64,000 nucleotides of DNA from Sporothrix humicola. Its lineage: Eukaryota > Ascomycota > Sordariomycetes > Ophiostomatales > Ophiostomataceae. The notes beneath the pieces are model-generated. The model was given only the letters and a program-made list of their open reading frames with translations. It was not told the origin of the DNA and searched no databases. The translations under genes and the position numbers were made by a program. This document shows positions 43,493 through 55,472 of the stretch, piece by piece. The first letter of the stretch is position 1. Each line of letters opens with the position of its first letter. Location of the stretch: the NCBI GenBank assembly GCA_021396245.1, contig WNYE01000023.1, positions 62,001 through 126,000 of the forward strand, in the 5' to 3' direction.

Positions 43493-44986
43493 GATAAAAG
43501 GAAGAGAACAAAAAGTTGAGAACAAGAACAAGAACAAGAAGGAGAAGCAGAAGAAGAAAAGACAAAGCCAGGCAACTGGGACTCACGCGAAAGCATTCAA
43601 CATGAAGCTCGAAAAAGCTAGACCGTTGGCACGGATCGAGTAATTCATAACCTCGGGCGGATACAAAAACAACAGCGGCGTCCAGGCAATCGAATAGAAA
43701 CCTTGGAACAAGAACATGACGGCGACATCGCCGTACACAAGACTGGATGAGGCTCCATCAGGGTCATCGGCATACATCTTCGAGAGGCCACCAATGATGA
43801 AAAGACTGATAATAAGTAGAATCTGTGTCAAGAGCGCCGTCGGCTTGCGGCCCCATTTGGCAACAAGATGTGTGCCAAGCAAACAGCAAAAGAGGCACCA
43901 CACGTTGAGGACGACGTTGGCCTTGAGTTGCGATACTGTGTCCGTGATGCCTGCCGTGTCGAGTTCCGGGCCAAGGTAGTACGACGCAATGATGTTGCCG
44001 GCGACACAGGAAAAGGGGCCAGCAGACATGCCAATCAACAGCCGCTTACGAGCAGACGGGGTTCGCACAATTTCGCGGGGGCTCATACTGCGGCCATCCT
44101 TCTTCTCCCACTCGAGAGTATCAATAATCTCCTTGTACACAGCAACCGACACGGGGTCCAAAATATCGCCGTTGGAATTGGCCTGGGCTACAGAGGCGCG
44201 TGCAGCCCCATAATGGCCTTCATGGACGAGCCAGCGAGGCGACTCGGGAATGAACGGCAGAATGGCAATACACAGGATCGAAAAGATGCCCTGGAACAGC
44301 GACGGAGCCCGCCAGGCCCAGGTCGACTGCCACTCTCCCGTGCCAAGCGTGATACCAGCCGCAATGAGAGCGCCGACATAGTAAAAGTCGTTAAGAAGGC
44401 CCACGCCCCAGGCACGGTATCGGCTCGCAAACGTCTCACTCAGATACACACCGCCAGCAATTCCAGAGATGGCGGCGCCAAAGCCGAGGACAATGCGTGC
44501 GACGACAAACATAGCAATGTTCTGCGAGGCAGTCTGCAGCACAATGCCAACGAGCGTAATGATAGACCCCCAGAATATGGCCGGACGGCGACCGAGACGA
44601 TCGGTGACGATACCTGAAATGATGGGACCAAAGAAGCCGCCAATGAAGACAGAGGCCGTATTAAGGCCCGTGGTGGCCGCATTGAGATTAAAGTAGTCGA
44701 GGTACGACGGCAGAATATTGAGGCCGTTGAGCATGGAGCCGTCATATCCGTTTGTCTAGACCGAGTGACGGCCAGTGGATGTGAGTCGGAGGAAGACAAA
44801 CGCAAAAGAGAGAAGCAGAAGAGAGTAAAAGGCAGGAAAATATTGGAGAAGAGAGAAAATGGGGGAGGGAGAGAAACATACAGCACTCTGCACCATGGAG
44901 CACAATATGAGCAGCACCGAGAGCGTGATGCTGGACTCAGGTACCCAAGCGGGCAGCCATGTGCCCGTCGGTGTCTTCCGAAGCAT
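42975..44986 (-). CDS. MFS sugar transporter, 524 aa
   Basis: A plasma-membrane sugar permease of the fungal sugar porter family. Four exons: 44986-44882, 44755-43587, 43358-43259 and 43175-42975. Family marks are TNGYDGSMLNG after TM1 (restored by removing intron 1), DRLGRRPAIF (TM2-3 loop), PESPRWL (before the central loop), WGRKPTAL (TM8-9 loop) and WVETKGKTLEEID (the PETKG-type motif after TM12). Twelve hydrophobic segments are expected and the length is typical. The C-terminal phrase AIFEGEKHSDVPDVE resembles lactose/hexose permease-like members, but the substrate is uncertain. Intron 2 (43359-43586, 228 nt) holds a long GA/CT microsatellite. The start MLRKTPTGTWLPAW is the first ATG and encodes a short cytosolic lead. 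Confidence 0.92.
43412..43488. repeat. (GA)n microsatellite in intron 2 of the sugar transporter
   Basis: About 38 uninterrupted AG dinucleotides. In the sense of the gene this is a CT run ending about 54 nt upstream of the acceptor, i.e. in and beyond the polypyrimidine zone. Confidence 0.96.
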
Positions 44987-46924
44987 TTTGGATTTCGAAT
45001 ATCGACTTTGTTGTGATTTATAAATTTGGTGCACGCCAAAGGCAGGGCACTTGGTATTGTTCGGGTCGCAGGAGCAAAATGGCCAAACTCCCAGGCCACG
45101 ACACGAAAAAGGGAAGGTTCAAATGCAAAATAAAAGACACAGAAACAGGCCATGCACTGAGGGTTGGAAGATATCGGGACAATATATTAAATGACACCCG
45201 GCCAGCTGGCTAGTAGATACCAAGAAGACACAAAGATTTCTACCATGTACCGGTCCGTATCTCTATCCAGCTCCAAATCGACGTCCTGCTCACACGGCAA
45301 GCGGCAGACTATATGCGGAGAAAGCAGCAACCCTTGCAGCCCCCCTCCTCTCGCATACTAAGAACACCCACAGTTATCTTTCGAGAGGACGGAGCATTTC
45401 TTACCTCCACCTTTTTAATGAGTGTTCTGTTGGTCGCATGCACATCAGCGGCACCGGACGAGGCAGTCGGAGACCTTCTGCGACCCCGCGAACAAAGAGC
45501 CATATCCTCAGTCACTGTCCTGGGGGCGGGGGCCGATGGAAAGCGTGGGAGATGATGTGTGGGTGAGAGGAGGGAGGGGGGAGAAGAAAGCAGAGACGAT
45601 GCCTAGGATACAATATCCTGTTATGGAAAGACCTCAAATTGCGACCCTTTTGACGATCGCTGTCCAGGTTAGGAAAGCACACGATGGGCTGCAGAGAGGA
45701 AGCCGTGATGCGAGGGAAAAGGTCGGCATTGAGAGTTGTGGCTATACGAAGTACCTCCCGTGTACATGAACCATAACTATAGCAGAGCACGGTCGTATCT
45801 TACCAAACGTGGTACTTCTCATAATTCTAACAATAAATATGCACCTAATCATTCATGCCTTTCCTCATCACCTGTGGTAGATAGGTAGTTATCATTGCGT
45901 ATTGCAGCCTTTCCCTTTGGTGAGATTAAATGGGGTCGAGTGGAAAGAGACCCTCCCATCCTACACGACTAGCCCACGACAGGAAGGAGCACAAAGAACA
46001 TGATGTTATCCGAACAAACACGAAAGAGACGGGCAGCACCAAATACAAACCCAGAAGATCAAAAAGGCCAAGAGGACCAAAGAAAACCAAGGCCGGGGCA
46101 GAAAGCTTAGCCTGTGGGTCCAACGGCACTGGTTGCAGAAGGGGGGCCAGGGTGAGACAGAGGGGGAAGGAGAGGAGATAGGAGGGAAAGAGAGAGCAAA
46201 TAGAAAAGCCATACAAATGAGGTCCAAGGTTGTCCAAGGGAAATCTTAATGTATAATGAAAAGAAGAAAAGAAGAAAAATAAACGGGAAAGAAAAGAAAG
46301 AAAGAAAGAAAAAAGGAAAAGAAAAAAAAGAAAAAAAATGGAAGAAAAAAAGAAAAAAAAAAGAAAAAAAAAGAAAAAAAAAGAAAAAAAAAGAAAAAAA
46401 AAGAAAAAAAAAGAAAAAAATAAGAAAGAAAAGAAGAAAAGAAGAAAAGAAAAGAGAAGAAAGCACAGAATCGAGACAAAACGGGCATACTTGCTCTGAG
46501 TGCCTTCGCCGACTGCCGCTTTTAGCTTCCCCTCAAAGAGATTATGTATCTTACCATGACCCAGCTTTCAGCATGATGTAAAAAGTAGGATCATTAGGGT
46601 CAAGAGGGAAGAGAGACGAAAAGAAAAGAAAAGAAGAGAGAAAAGGACCGGGGAAAGCAGAGAGGAGAAAAGAGTAAAGAAGAGAAATGGTAATTATCTA
46701 TTCTGAGCTGAGGTCTATTCAATGTGCGAGCGGTGATGGCCGGCCTTTATCACCCTACTCTATCTATAATTAAGATGTCCTCCAATGCTGATACTGCGCC
46801 AGTCGGTATAGTAATAATACATGTCGTCGTCCAGTCAAAACCAAAACGCTTAGCACATATGGACACATGAACTTATGGCCATATGCACTCAAACCCCTTC
46901 CGCGCATTCTATGCTGGCCCTGCC
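44987..46924. other. 1.9-kb intergenic, transporter upstream / ABC1-like downstream
   Basis: No supported gene. 46250-46480 is a polypurine A/G tract (listed separately), and 46600-46690 is again purine-rich. Small frames at 45309-45555 have no domain. Confidence 0.55.
46254..46470. repeat. A/G-only tract with 10-bp phased A-runs
   Basis: Over 200 bp composed almost only of A and G on the plus strand. At 46361-46420 six exact decamers AAGAAAAAAA follow each other, so A-runs recur at helical spacing. Confidence 0.92.
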
Positions 46925-49021
46925 TTAACCATCAAACACCTCATGCTGCAGCTCCACGCCGTACTCCTTGGCCATGCCCTTCATGTGCGCCTCGATCTCA
47001 TCTTCCAGACCGCGCCGCGCCCCAAACCACTGGCGGATCCGGTAAAAGTAAAAGACTGCGTCCGATACCACCATTACAGTCGAGAACAGCACGTGGCGCC
47101 AGGCGCTAGCCAGCCGGTCACGCCAAGGCCGCGAACCGTCCTCGTACAGGCTCGCGCTTGCCCACCGGCCCATGCGCTTCACACGGTTAACGGGGCTGCC
47201 CATGCGCTGGTTGTTGGCCTGCACAATGCGCAGGTTGCGGCCCAGAAACACAAACTCTTTGGGCCACTTCTCCTCATCAGCCATAATGTCGCGAATCCCT
47301 TGCTTCATCCGCGCCTGCATCGCGTAGTGTCGCTCTGACGGTGTCTTGGCACTATCCAGATCCTCCCGCATCCCACGGCGGAAAGCATCGTCCCCACCCT
47401 CGTACGGCCGCAGCATTGTTGACGATGCAAACAGCTCTGGCGCCTGGATGCCCCACTCTGCGCACGTTGCTGCCACTGTCGCGTGGTCGAGTGTCAGCAT
47501 CGCCTTCCAGAACACGCTGTACTGATGTCGGAACTTGGGTGACATGTAGACGTAGAGGCCATGGTCGATCAGTACCAGCTCCGCCTGCCCGTTGGCCTTC
47601 CGCCGCACAAACATGTTGCCCGGGTGCGGGTCGCAGTGCACCACGCCCCACTTGAACATCTGCGCCGAGAACAGGTCGATCATCGTCGTCATCACGTCTG
47701 TCGTGCTGAGCCCCAGTCCGCCCTTGCCGCGCGGGCCACGCCACTCTGTGCGCTCGGGCTTGAGAAAAAGGCTGTTGCGCACATCGCTGTCTCCAGGGCG
47801 GATGCTAGCACTGCCGCGTGCAGAGGCCGCTGCCCGCACTTTGCTGCGCAGTACATCCATGTCCGGGCTGGGAAGCTTGGCGCCGTGTACGCCGGGCGAG
47901 CTGACACCATGCCCGCCACGCCACGAGCCGTTGATGGCATCCTGGTCCCATAGCCGCACACCCTCGATCCACTCCGTCGTCAGGACTCGGGTCGACGACA
48001 GCTCATAGTAAACGGGCGGGACGTAGACGCGGCCACGCAGCGACGGCTCTTTGTTGATCAGATCACGCATCGTCTCCGAATTCTTGGCCTCGTTCAGGAA
48101 ATCTGTCTCCAGCATCAGCCGCTCCGACACAAACGGCACCAGCGAGTATAGCGGCAGGTCGAACCAGTTCGAGTACACCTTGGCCACCACCCTGAATGCC
48201 CACAGATCCCAGCCAATCTGCTTGGCAATCTCGGGCTTCTGAATCTTGATGGCCACCTCACGTCCGTCTGGCAGCCGTGCCCAGTGCACCTGCGCCACGG
48301 ACGCGCTCGCCCGTGCCTTGCGCTCCATAACGCCCTTGCCCGGCTCGCCCGTGAAGCTGACGCCAAACACTTCTTCGACAGATCGCCCGCCGAAATCGTC
48401 GCGCACCACCTTCTCCACGGCAGCCCACGTGTCTTGCGGTGCATCGTCAAACATGCGTGCAAACATGCGCTGGAACTCGGGCGGCAGCACTGCGCTCTGC
48501 ATTGCGATTGCCTGTCCAATCTTGAGATACAGTCCGCCGTTGTGTCTCAACAGGTCTGACAGCCGCTCGGCGTTGCGCCTGTGCAGGTCTCCGACGTCGC
48601 CCGGCGTGCCAATGATCGGTAGCGGGTCCGGCCGGAAGTTGATCTTGTAGTCGAGAGCCACAACGACACCGGTAGCAAAAGTCCGCAACGAACGGGCCAT
48701 GCCAGCTGCATACAGCTGCCGGTCCACCAGGTACACCGCGCCGCCAATGACCCCTACGACCATCAAGCGGCGGCCCCAGCGGCGCATTCGTGGGTACTCG
48801 CGGGCTTTTCGGGGGCCGCCCAGCTCGGCTGGTGAGGGCGGACGCATGGGCTGGAACTGTCCGCCGCCGCCTCTTGACTGAACACTCCGGCGCTGGAAGA
48901 AGGAGAAGGATGATTCCAGGCGTCGCGATGCCGATGTGCCTTGTCGTGCCACACGCCCAAGAATCGCCATGTCGAAGGTGGCTCGCGTGACCGCCGCCGC
49001 CGTGGAGGCGGAGCGGAACAT
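46925..49021 (-). CDS. mitochondrial ABC1/UbiB (ADCK1/MCP2-like) atypical kinase, 698 aa
   Basis: An intronless UbiB-family protein. The Arg/Ser/Ala-rich N-terminus with few acidic residues (1-60) looks like a mitochondrial presequence, followed by one transmembrane segment (about 86-100). Family marks: the KxGQ motif LKIGQ (166-170), the Ala-rich nucleotide loop ASASVAQVH (238-246), VAIKIQ with K259, the HCDPHPGN catalytic loop (about 458-465) and the IDHG metal-binding triplet (about 485). The order and the single TM fit the ADCK1/MCP2 (Cqd2) branch, linked in yeast to coenzyme Q distribution and mitochondrial lipid homeostasis, rather than COQ8. A Ser/Gly/Arg-rich insert of about 80 residues (about 370-445) lies before the catalytic loop. 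The first ATG starts a good presequence. Orthology should be confirmed phylogenetically. Confidence 0.9.
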   Translation of the reverse strand: MFRSASTAAAVTRATFDMAILGRVARQGTSASRRLESSFSFFQRRSVQSRGGGGQFQPMRPPSPAELGGPRKAREYPRMRRWGRRLMVVGVIGGAVYLVDRQLYAAGMARSLRTFATGVVVALDYKINFRPDPLPIIGTPGDVGDLHRRNAERLSDLLRHNGGLYLKIGQAIAMQSAVLPPEFQRMFARMFDDAPQDTWAAVEKVVRDDFGGRSVEEVFGVSFTGEPGKGVMERKARASASVAQVHWARLPDGREVAIKIQKPEIAKQIGWDLWAFRVVAKVYSNWFDLPLYSLVPFVSERLMLETDFLNEAKNSETMRDLINKEPSLRGRVYVPPVYYELSSTRVLTTEWIEGVRLWDQDAINGSWRGGHGVSSPGVHGAKLPSPDMDVLRSKVRAAASARGSASIRPGDSDVRNSLFLKPERTEWRGPRGKGGLGLSTTDVMTTMIDLFSAQMFKWGVVHCDPHPGNMFVRRKANGQAELVLIDHGLYVYMSPKFRHQYSVFWKAMLTLDHATVAATCAEWGIQAPELFASSTMLRPYEGGDDAFRRGMREDLDSAKTPSERHYAMQARMKQGIRDIMADEEKWPKEFVFLGRNLRIVQANNQRMGSPVNRVKRMGRWASASLYEDGSRPWRDRLASAWRHVLFSTVMVVSDAVFYFYRIRQWFGARRGLEDEIEAHMKGMAKEYGVELQHEVFDG

Positions 49022-51349
49022 GCTTCGGAGGAAAGGAGGAGGGGAGGATAGGAGGAGTAGTGGGGAGTAGGAGGGAGGAGGGAGGAGGGGCTTGTCGGTA
49101 GAAAAGACGGAGCGATAGACGATAAAAGTCGAGTGTGCAGCTGTGAGGCGAGCTGCTCTGGAATAAAACCGAGTCTGCGTCGACGGTCAATTGTATCATA
49201 ACATCGTTGCCTGAATTTTCACGACGCAATGGCCGCATGTGATGCTTATGTTGCTCAAAGGCTCGGTGTCGGGCAGATGAAAATCCCGGCCAAAAGACAG
49301 AGACAAATTCCTTTTTGCCCTGACGGCGCCCGCGGGGCAGCGCTTAGGTCCGATAGGTCCGCATGCTTGGCGTGCTTTTGGCAAGAGACGCGACGCCAGG
49401 CGACGACGGCTGCCAAAAGCTGGCGTCAACAGCTGGCGCCAGCAGACGCTAGCTGGTTTTGCTGGTTATTGCAGGCACCTCCTCAGTAAACCCGGTATTT
49501 CTGTCTAACCAAGTGCGCAAATGCCGTTGGCAGCTTAAGCCCAGGCCCGCTAATCGGCCAATTTGATCTTTTGCGCGAGAATAAAGGCAAGAAAGATACC
49601 AAGCGATGGATGGTTCACTCAGTTCAGCCTTATGCTTCTCGGTCTCAGGCACGCTTACCCAAAAACACGACGTGCATCATGGTGCAGAGCGACTGTCTCC
49701 TTCAGAGGGGCGTATCTGGCACTTCAGATGACGTCGTAAAGGGCAGTTAAAGGGATGGGGGAGAAGAAGAAAAAAAGAAAAAGAAAAAGAAAGGTACAGT
49801 GCCACTTCGTGACACCTCCAGACAAACCTTGGACTAATGTCTTAGCAACCCCAAAATTACGGGCGAGTCTCGTCGATGCATCCAGCCAACTGCTCCTGTC
49901 GTCCTTTTGCCTCCGTGTTTCCTTTCGCCTCTCGTTCCTGGATCCATCCGTGTCGGCCTCTATCGGTTCACCTTTGCTTCTCAATGCCAGTATCGCTACA
50001 CTCAGTAGTAATCGGACCCTTCTCCTAGTGCCTTCCTAACTTGTTGCTTCTTATTTCGTCCTACTATCGAAAATTCTCTTCCTTCCTTGACTCTCTTGCT
50101 CCTGCAATGCCCCTTCCTGCCTTGTTCCTTCCCCCTTCACAGCAAATGGGACTGCCAAATTGGGCAAGTTCACATTACGTTGTGGCACAAAGGGCCCGTC
50201 CCTCTTGCCAATCGATCCTATCAGCGCCCTGCGACTCGTTGCACGTCACACATCACAGCAAGATCTCCTCACCCTACTCGATCGTTCCAAGGAAACCTAC
50301 GGGCGTCTGAGGTGCCATCCGATCTGCGTGCCCTGAAATGGCCGAACCTGAAGGAACTCCTTCCAAAGAGCCAACAATGCGGTGCAAGGGAGCTTTTTGT
50401 GTCTTTGGGCGAGCTTTTGAACTTTCTGTTCTGTAGCTTCGTGTGTTGAGATCGGGATAGGAGAGTAGGCTTTTTTTGAAAGATCAGCAGTAACGGCTAA
50501 CGGTGCCCAACTACGCCCAACGGTTTCCAAAACACACCAAAACGCAAGACAATTGACATCATATTTCACCCTGCGAAATTCTTGGAATGGGGACCCATCC
50601 CTCTTTCCTACGGCTTGTTTAGCTTCCCGCTCCTGCCACTAACAGTAGTGTAAGACACTGTATTTCCACGCTTGTTCCTCGCTGTTTCCGCCGTCTTGGT
50701 TCCCCTATTGCGTACCTACTCTGTTCAGATGAAAATAAATGTATATGTAAACAGACCATCCTGTCTCCCGTGCCTGGCTCTCGCTGCCCAACTGTCGAGA
50801 TAGAAAATCGAGAAAAGAACGGAAAGTACTCGACGCAGTTGCCCGCTTCACCAACCCAGATTCCCGGGAATGCTGTAATAGTTTTTTGCTGTCCTGTCCA
50901 CCCGAGCCGCTCTTCCTGCTTATCCGTCGCTTCGCCATCTCCATTCAATTCTCTCTCTGTCCACAGCCCCTCCCCCACCTGCCCGCTTTTGGCACCCACG
51001 CCTTCCTTCTGCACCTGCCCTCACTCCTTCTGAATCCCTTGCATTTTCGGGTGCAAAGTGCCCAAAGTTGCCCGCCCGATTTCCTCACGTGCCGGTATAC
51101 TGGGCATTCTTGTCAAAAATATATCCAAAAACCCTGCCTCGCACCTTCCTGCCAGCTGCAACTTGGTTTCCTGCGTCTCCCTCCTCTTCCTCCTTCCCCC
51201 GGTTCCTCGAAGCAAGCTCGCTCCAGATCATCGCCGGCCTCGTCAACAACATCCATCCCCCCCTCTACTGTGTATTCCAACACCATCCTCTGCTGCCAAT
51301 CCCATCACCCACCTATTGCCACTCGGCGCTCGACGTCATCGTGGACACA
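49022..51349. other. 2.3-kb divergent intergenic region, ABC1-like / DUF8035 gene
   Basis: No supported gene. A perfect 12-bp palindrome GCTGGCGCCAGC lies at 49432-49443 among several AGCTGGCG copies. 50880-51340 is C/T-rich and open in frame with the downstream CDS, but the upstream start there is TTG (51068), so it is read as a leader. Confidence 0.55.
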
Positions 51350-54300
51350 ATGGATCCACGGTTTCGCTACGCAGCGCCTGCCGGCCGACGGTCGCCGCCA
51401 CTGCACAATCCAGCCCGTGCCTCAATGCCAGTGAACATTGGCAGCAGCTATCCCTCGGCTGTCTACGGTGCCGACCCGCATGCCTCGCAGCTTCATGTGG
51501 CTACCCGTTATGACGACCCGATCACCCCTCGAGCCCAGGCCACCGTCGACTTCCGCAATGCCCCGGCCGTCCCAACGCCGCCACAGCTACACAAAACTCA
51601 ACAAACGTCTGGAACAACAGCTCCTGCGACGGCTGCCGGCCAACCTTCTCACCCTCCGCACCATCAGCACCAGCACAGTGCTTCGCAGGACCACCACCAC
51701 CTTCACCATGCGCAGCACCAATCCTCGATGCCGCCCCCGCCCGTGCCTACGACCACCTCTCGCACGTATACCATCGCCAAGGATCCTATTGCCCGCAGCT
51801 CTAGCCTTCGGGAGCCGCCTCGGACGCATCGTGCGTCTTTCAACGAAGCTACGCAGAAGCGCCCGATCATTATTACAACTACAACAGGTGGCAACCAGGG
51901 CGCTCCAAGCTCTACGGCCACCTCTCGCGGGCCTCCTTCGCCCATCCGTGGCGAGTTTCGTACTCCCAGTGCTGAGCCCGCCCGTGGCTCGTCTATGCGT
52001 GACGACAGCTACTACTATGCCATGCCAGCTGCGTCTGCCGGTTCGCGTTCACGCGGCGCCCGGTACTCCTACTCTGGTGCTCCCATGAGTGCCACACTCG
52101 ACAACGACGAATTCACCCGCTTACGTGAACGCCACGACGCCGTACATGCGGGCTCTCGTGTAGACTCGTTTCCTCGCACACGGCCTGTGTCTGCTTATGT
52201 CAACATTCCGCGCAGCGGCGCTGTTCCTGGATCTGGTGTTGGTGCTGGCGGCTCTCTTGCTAGTGGTGCGGGGTCAGCCTCTCTCAGCGCCGCGCCAACG
52301 GGCTCTGCGGCTGGTTCCGGCGCCAACAACTACGGCGACCAAGGCTATGAATACACTAAGCCCAGCGATTTAGCTCGCTACGATTTGACCTACGAACAAG
52401 CCGGCTCCCGGCGCGGCCATCGCGATAGCTTTGACCGTAACTACTACCGTCCCACCGTCAATCTAACTACTGAAGTGGGCCGCCCGTACGGCTATGAGCT
52501 GAGTGGCCGGCGCCCTGGTGGTGGCAGCAATGCATCGGGCAGCAGTGGCCCGCCGCCAACCACCTGGGGACTCGACAAGATCAATCGGACAACAACTGCA
52601 CCGGTTTCTTCTAGCCAGCCCCCAATCGGGTACGACCCGGTTACATCGATGAGGCCGGTGGTGCACGCCGCCACCGCTGGTGCGGGTGCAACCAGTCTCG
52701 CGCCGCCAGCTTCCGTTGGCTCAAGCATTCGTAGCTCATCTCGGCAGAGATCGGCATCCCTCTATCACAGCCCGCCCGATGACTACTACCGTGGACATGA
52801 TGACGATGTTTCGCGTGATAGACGTGGCGGAGATCGTGATCGCGACAACCAAGGTCGTGACTACCGCGACCGCAGCACATTTAGGGATGGTGATCGTGAC
52901 CGCGAACATGAACGCAACCGCGACTGGGGCCGGGACCGGGACCGGGACGGCCCGCGTGACAAGGCCCGCGACAGTGTACGCGACAACGAATGGGACCGCA
53001 ATCGTGTCCGTGGGCCCCAGGAGTACTACGCAGATGGCAGCTCCGCCAATCGTGCTTTTGGTATTCTTGTCAACAGCAGAGACCACCAACTGCGCCAGGC
53101 ACCACCCGAAACACATGGTGGTATTGTCACTGGTACGGTAGCTGGGGCCGCAGCGGGCGCTGCTGGTGCCACGATTTACAATGACTACCGCAGCACTTAT
53201 GCCGACGAAGACATGCACCGTGAGCGCCGAGAGCCTCGTGAACACAACAGTAGTCGTTACAACGGGATTGACCGCGACTTTATCCGTGGTCGTCCCGACC
53301 ATACCGAGCGTCTCGGCATTGAGACTCCCAAGCGGAAAGAAACGGATGACGATATGTACGTCCACCATCCCCAAGAAGGCATGCGCCACTGGGACAGCGG
53401 TGATCGCTACAAACGTGAAGATGACTATGGACGGGATCGCGAGCGGGAGCGCGATACCCGTGAGAGCCGAAGGGAGCGGGAACGTGTTAGGGAGAGTGAC
53501 CGTGACCGTGACCGTAATCATGATCGGGAGCGTGAGCACGAACGCGTTCCTCGTGACCATGAAGCTGAAAGAGAGCGGGAGAGAGAACGGGAGCGTGCCC
53601 GGGACCGCGAAATGGAACGGGAACGTGAACGAGAGCGAGAGCGGGCTCGAGAGCGCGATCGCGAACATGGCCACGACCAAGATACCCGCCCGCCCCGTCC
53701 TACGGCCGACGAGGGACTTGCCAACACTAAGAAGAGCCGTGATAAAGCCCCCACTGGTCTTGGGATTGCTGCCACTACGGCAGCAGCAGCCGGTCTTGCT
53801 GCTTCTGTCGCTACCAATGAATCGAATAACCACTCAGCCACGAAGACTGAAGAAACCGCCAGCCATCGCTCACGGCGTGATCGGGAGCGCAACTCCGACG
53901 ACAGCCCGCACTCAGCAGATGATCGCGATCGTCACCGTGACCGCGAACACGAACACGGCCATGAGGACCGGCGCCACGCATCCAGGAAGGATGACGACAC
54001 AGGCTCTGAAAAAAGCCATGTTTCCAAGACATCAGCCTATACGATACCAGCACCAGTTGCAGCCCCACCTCCTGCGACCGGGGAGGACGGCGAAGGCCCC
54101 CGAACTCATCCAGTTGACCGTACGCCCTCGACATCCGAGGATGGCGAGTCGGACAAGGGATCTCGCGAGCCGGGCACAAGGAAACGCCGCCAACACACAA
54201 CATCTTCTTTTGTCCCTACAAACACTGAAGATCTGAAGGCTCTCAAGGCCGAGCTTGCAGCACTGGAAGCCAAAGAGGCGAAAGATGGAAAAGATAACAA

Positions 54301-55472
54301 AAATAGCAAGTACACAAATCCTTCTAAAAAGCGGGATGAGATCACCGATGGTTCTCCTAGTGGCCACGCGACTAGCAAGTCAAACAAGGACGACAAGGTC
54401 GAGACAGTATCACCAAAGATTTTGACGCCGTCCTCTTCGTTATCCTCTGCCCATGCCTCGCCCACGACACGACCGGTAGACCACCTCGATAAGGCTCCTT
54501 CCACTGTTGCTGCTGTTGCTGGAACCGCTGCAGCAATGTCCGCCGCATCGTCATCCAAGGGAAAGGGCAAGGATACAGAAGCCCGCCGGGATGGTAGCCC
54601 GGAGCAGGACTCAGAGCGGACCTCGGACAGAGAGCTGGAGATTGTACCCGAACCGGATGAGCCCATTAACAGTCGACGCGGCCGTGACGAGAGCCAGCCG
54701 CCATCCAAGGGTCTTGTCGTACGTCTTGTGTCGCCGCCGCGCGAGAAGAAAGAAAAGCAACCCGTCAAAGGCATTCTCAAGACACCGAGCACCAAGTTTC
54801 CCGAGGAGGCCAACCCCATCCGTGAGGGTGTGGCACCGCACAAGGATGACAAGACCAAGCAGCAGGGTGTTCCGCCAGGTGCTCGCTGGACACGAATCAG
54901 CCGCAAGCTTGTCAACCCGGAGGCCCTTACCATTGGGAAAGAGCGCTTTGAAGTGCGTGACGATTTTGTTATTGTTCTCCGCGTTTTGAGTCGTGAGGAG
55001 ATTGAGGCCTACACGATTGCAACAGCCCAGATTAGAGGTAGGGATGCATTCTTTCAATCACATTGTACGCCGAATTTTTACTAACAATATAGACCTCCAT
55101 CGCAAGGAGTATGACTCGCGGCACCACGACGATCGTGACAAGGATAAGGACAAGGACAAGGAACGCGACGACGATGAACGGCGCCGCCACCGGTCACACC
55201 GAGACCGAGACCGAGATAGAGATCGAGATCGGGAGCGTGATCGAGACCGTGATCGGGATCGTGATCGGGAGCGTGATCGTGACAAAGACCAGGATGATGA
55301 CGATGACTACTATGGCGGAAGCGGTGGCGGCGGTGGCGGAAGCAGCGCCCGTGACCGCCCCCGGCGTCACCACCGGCACGAGTCCGAGAGCTACGACGGC
55401 ACTGACAGCAAACAGCCGACGATCGAATACCACAGCAGCCGTAGCTCGGGCCGGCAGTATCACCACAGGTGA
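51350..55472 (+). CDS. Arg/Asp/Glu-rich protein with C-terminal DUF8035-like domain, 1355 aa
   Basis: Two exons, 51350-55037 and 55093-55472 (intron 55 nt, split Asp codon). The first ATG encodes MDPRFRYAAPAGRRSPP. Residues 1-470 are disordered, rich in Pro, Ser, His and Gln. About 470-880 includes long RD/RE/ERERER arrays resembling SR/RD-type nuclear proteins, and an Ala/Gly segment (GTVAGAAAGAAGATI, about 590-604). The middle is charged with a short Ala/Glu/Lys helix (LKALKAELAALEAKEAKDGK). About 1180-1232 is the only compact region: PPGARWTRISRKLVNPEAL, then a FVIVLRVLSREEIEAY segment, which I recognise as DUF8035-like. Exon 2 encodes another RD array, a Gly run and a His/Arg-rich tail. 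Function unknown; RNA-binding or condensate behaviour is inference from composition. The intron cuts just after the domain. Confidence 0.85.

Noticed and set aside
32745..44986. Zn2Cys6 regulator, P450 and sugar transporter as a secondary-metabolite cluster
   Set aside because: No polyketide, peptide or terpene synthase, and AIM11 and other housekeeping genes are interleaved.
51068..51349. N-terminal extension of the DUF8035-type protein
   Set aside because: Begins with TTG; pyrimidine-rich leader composition; the first ATG is 51350.
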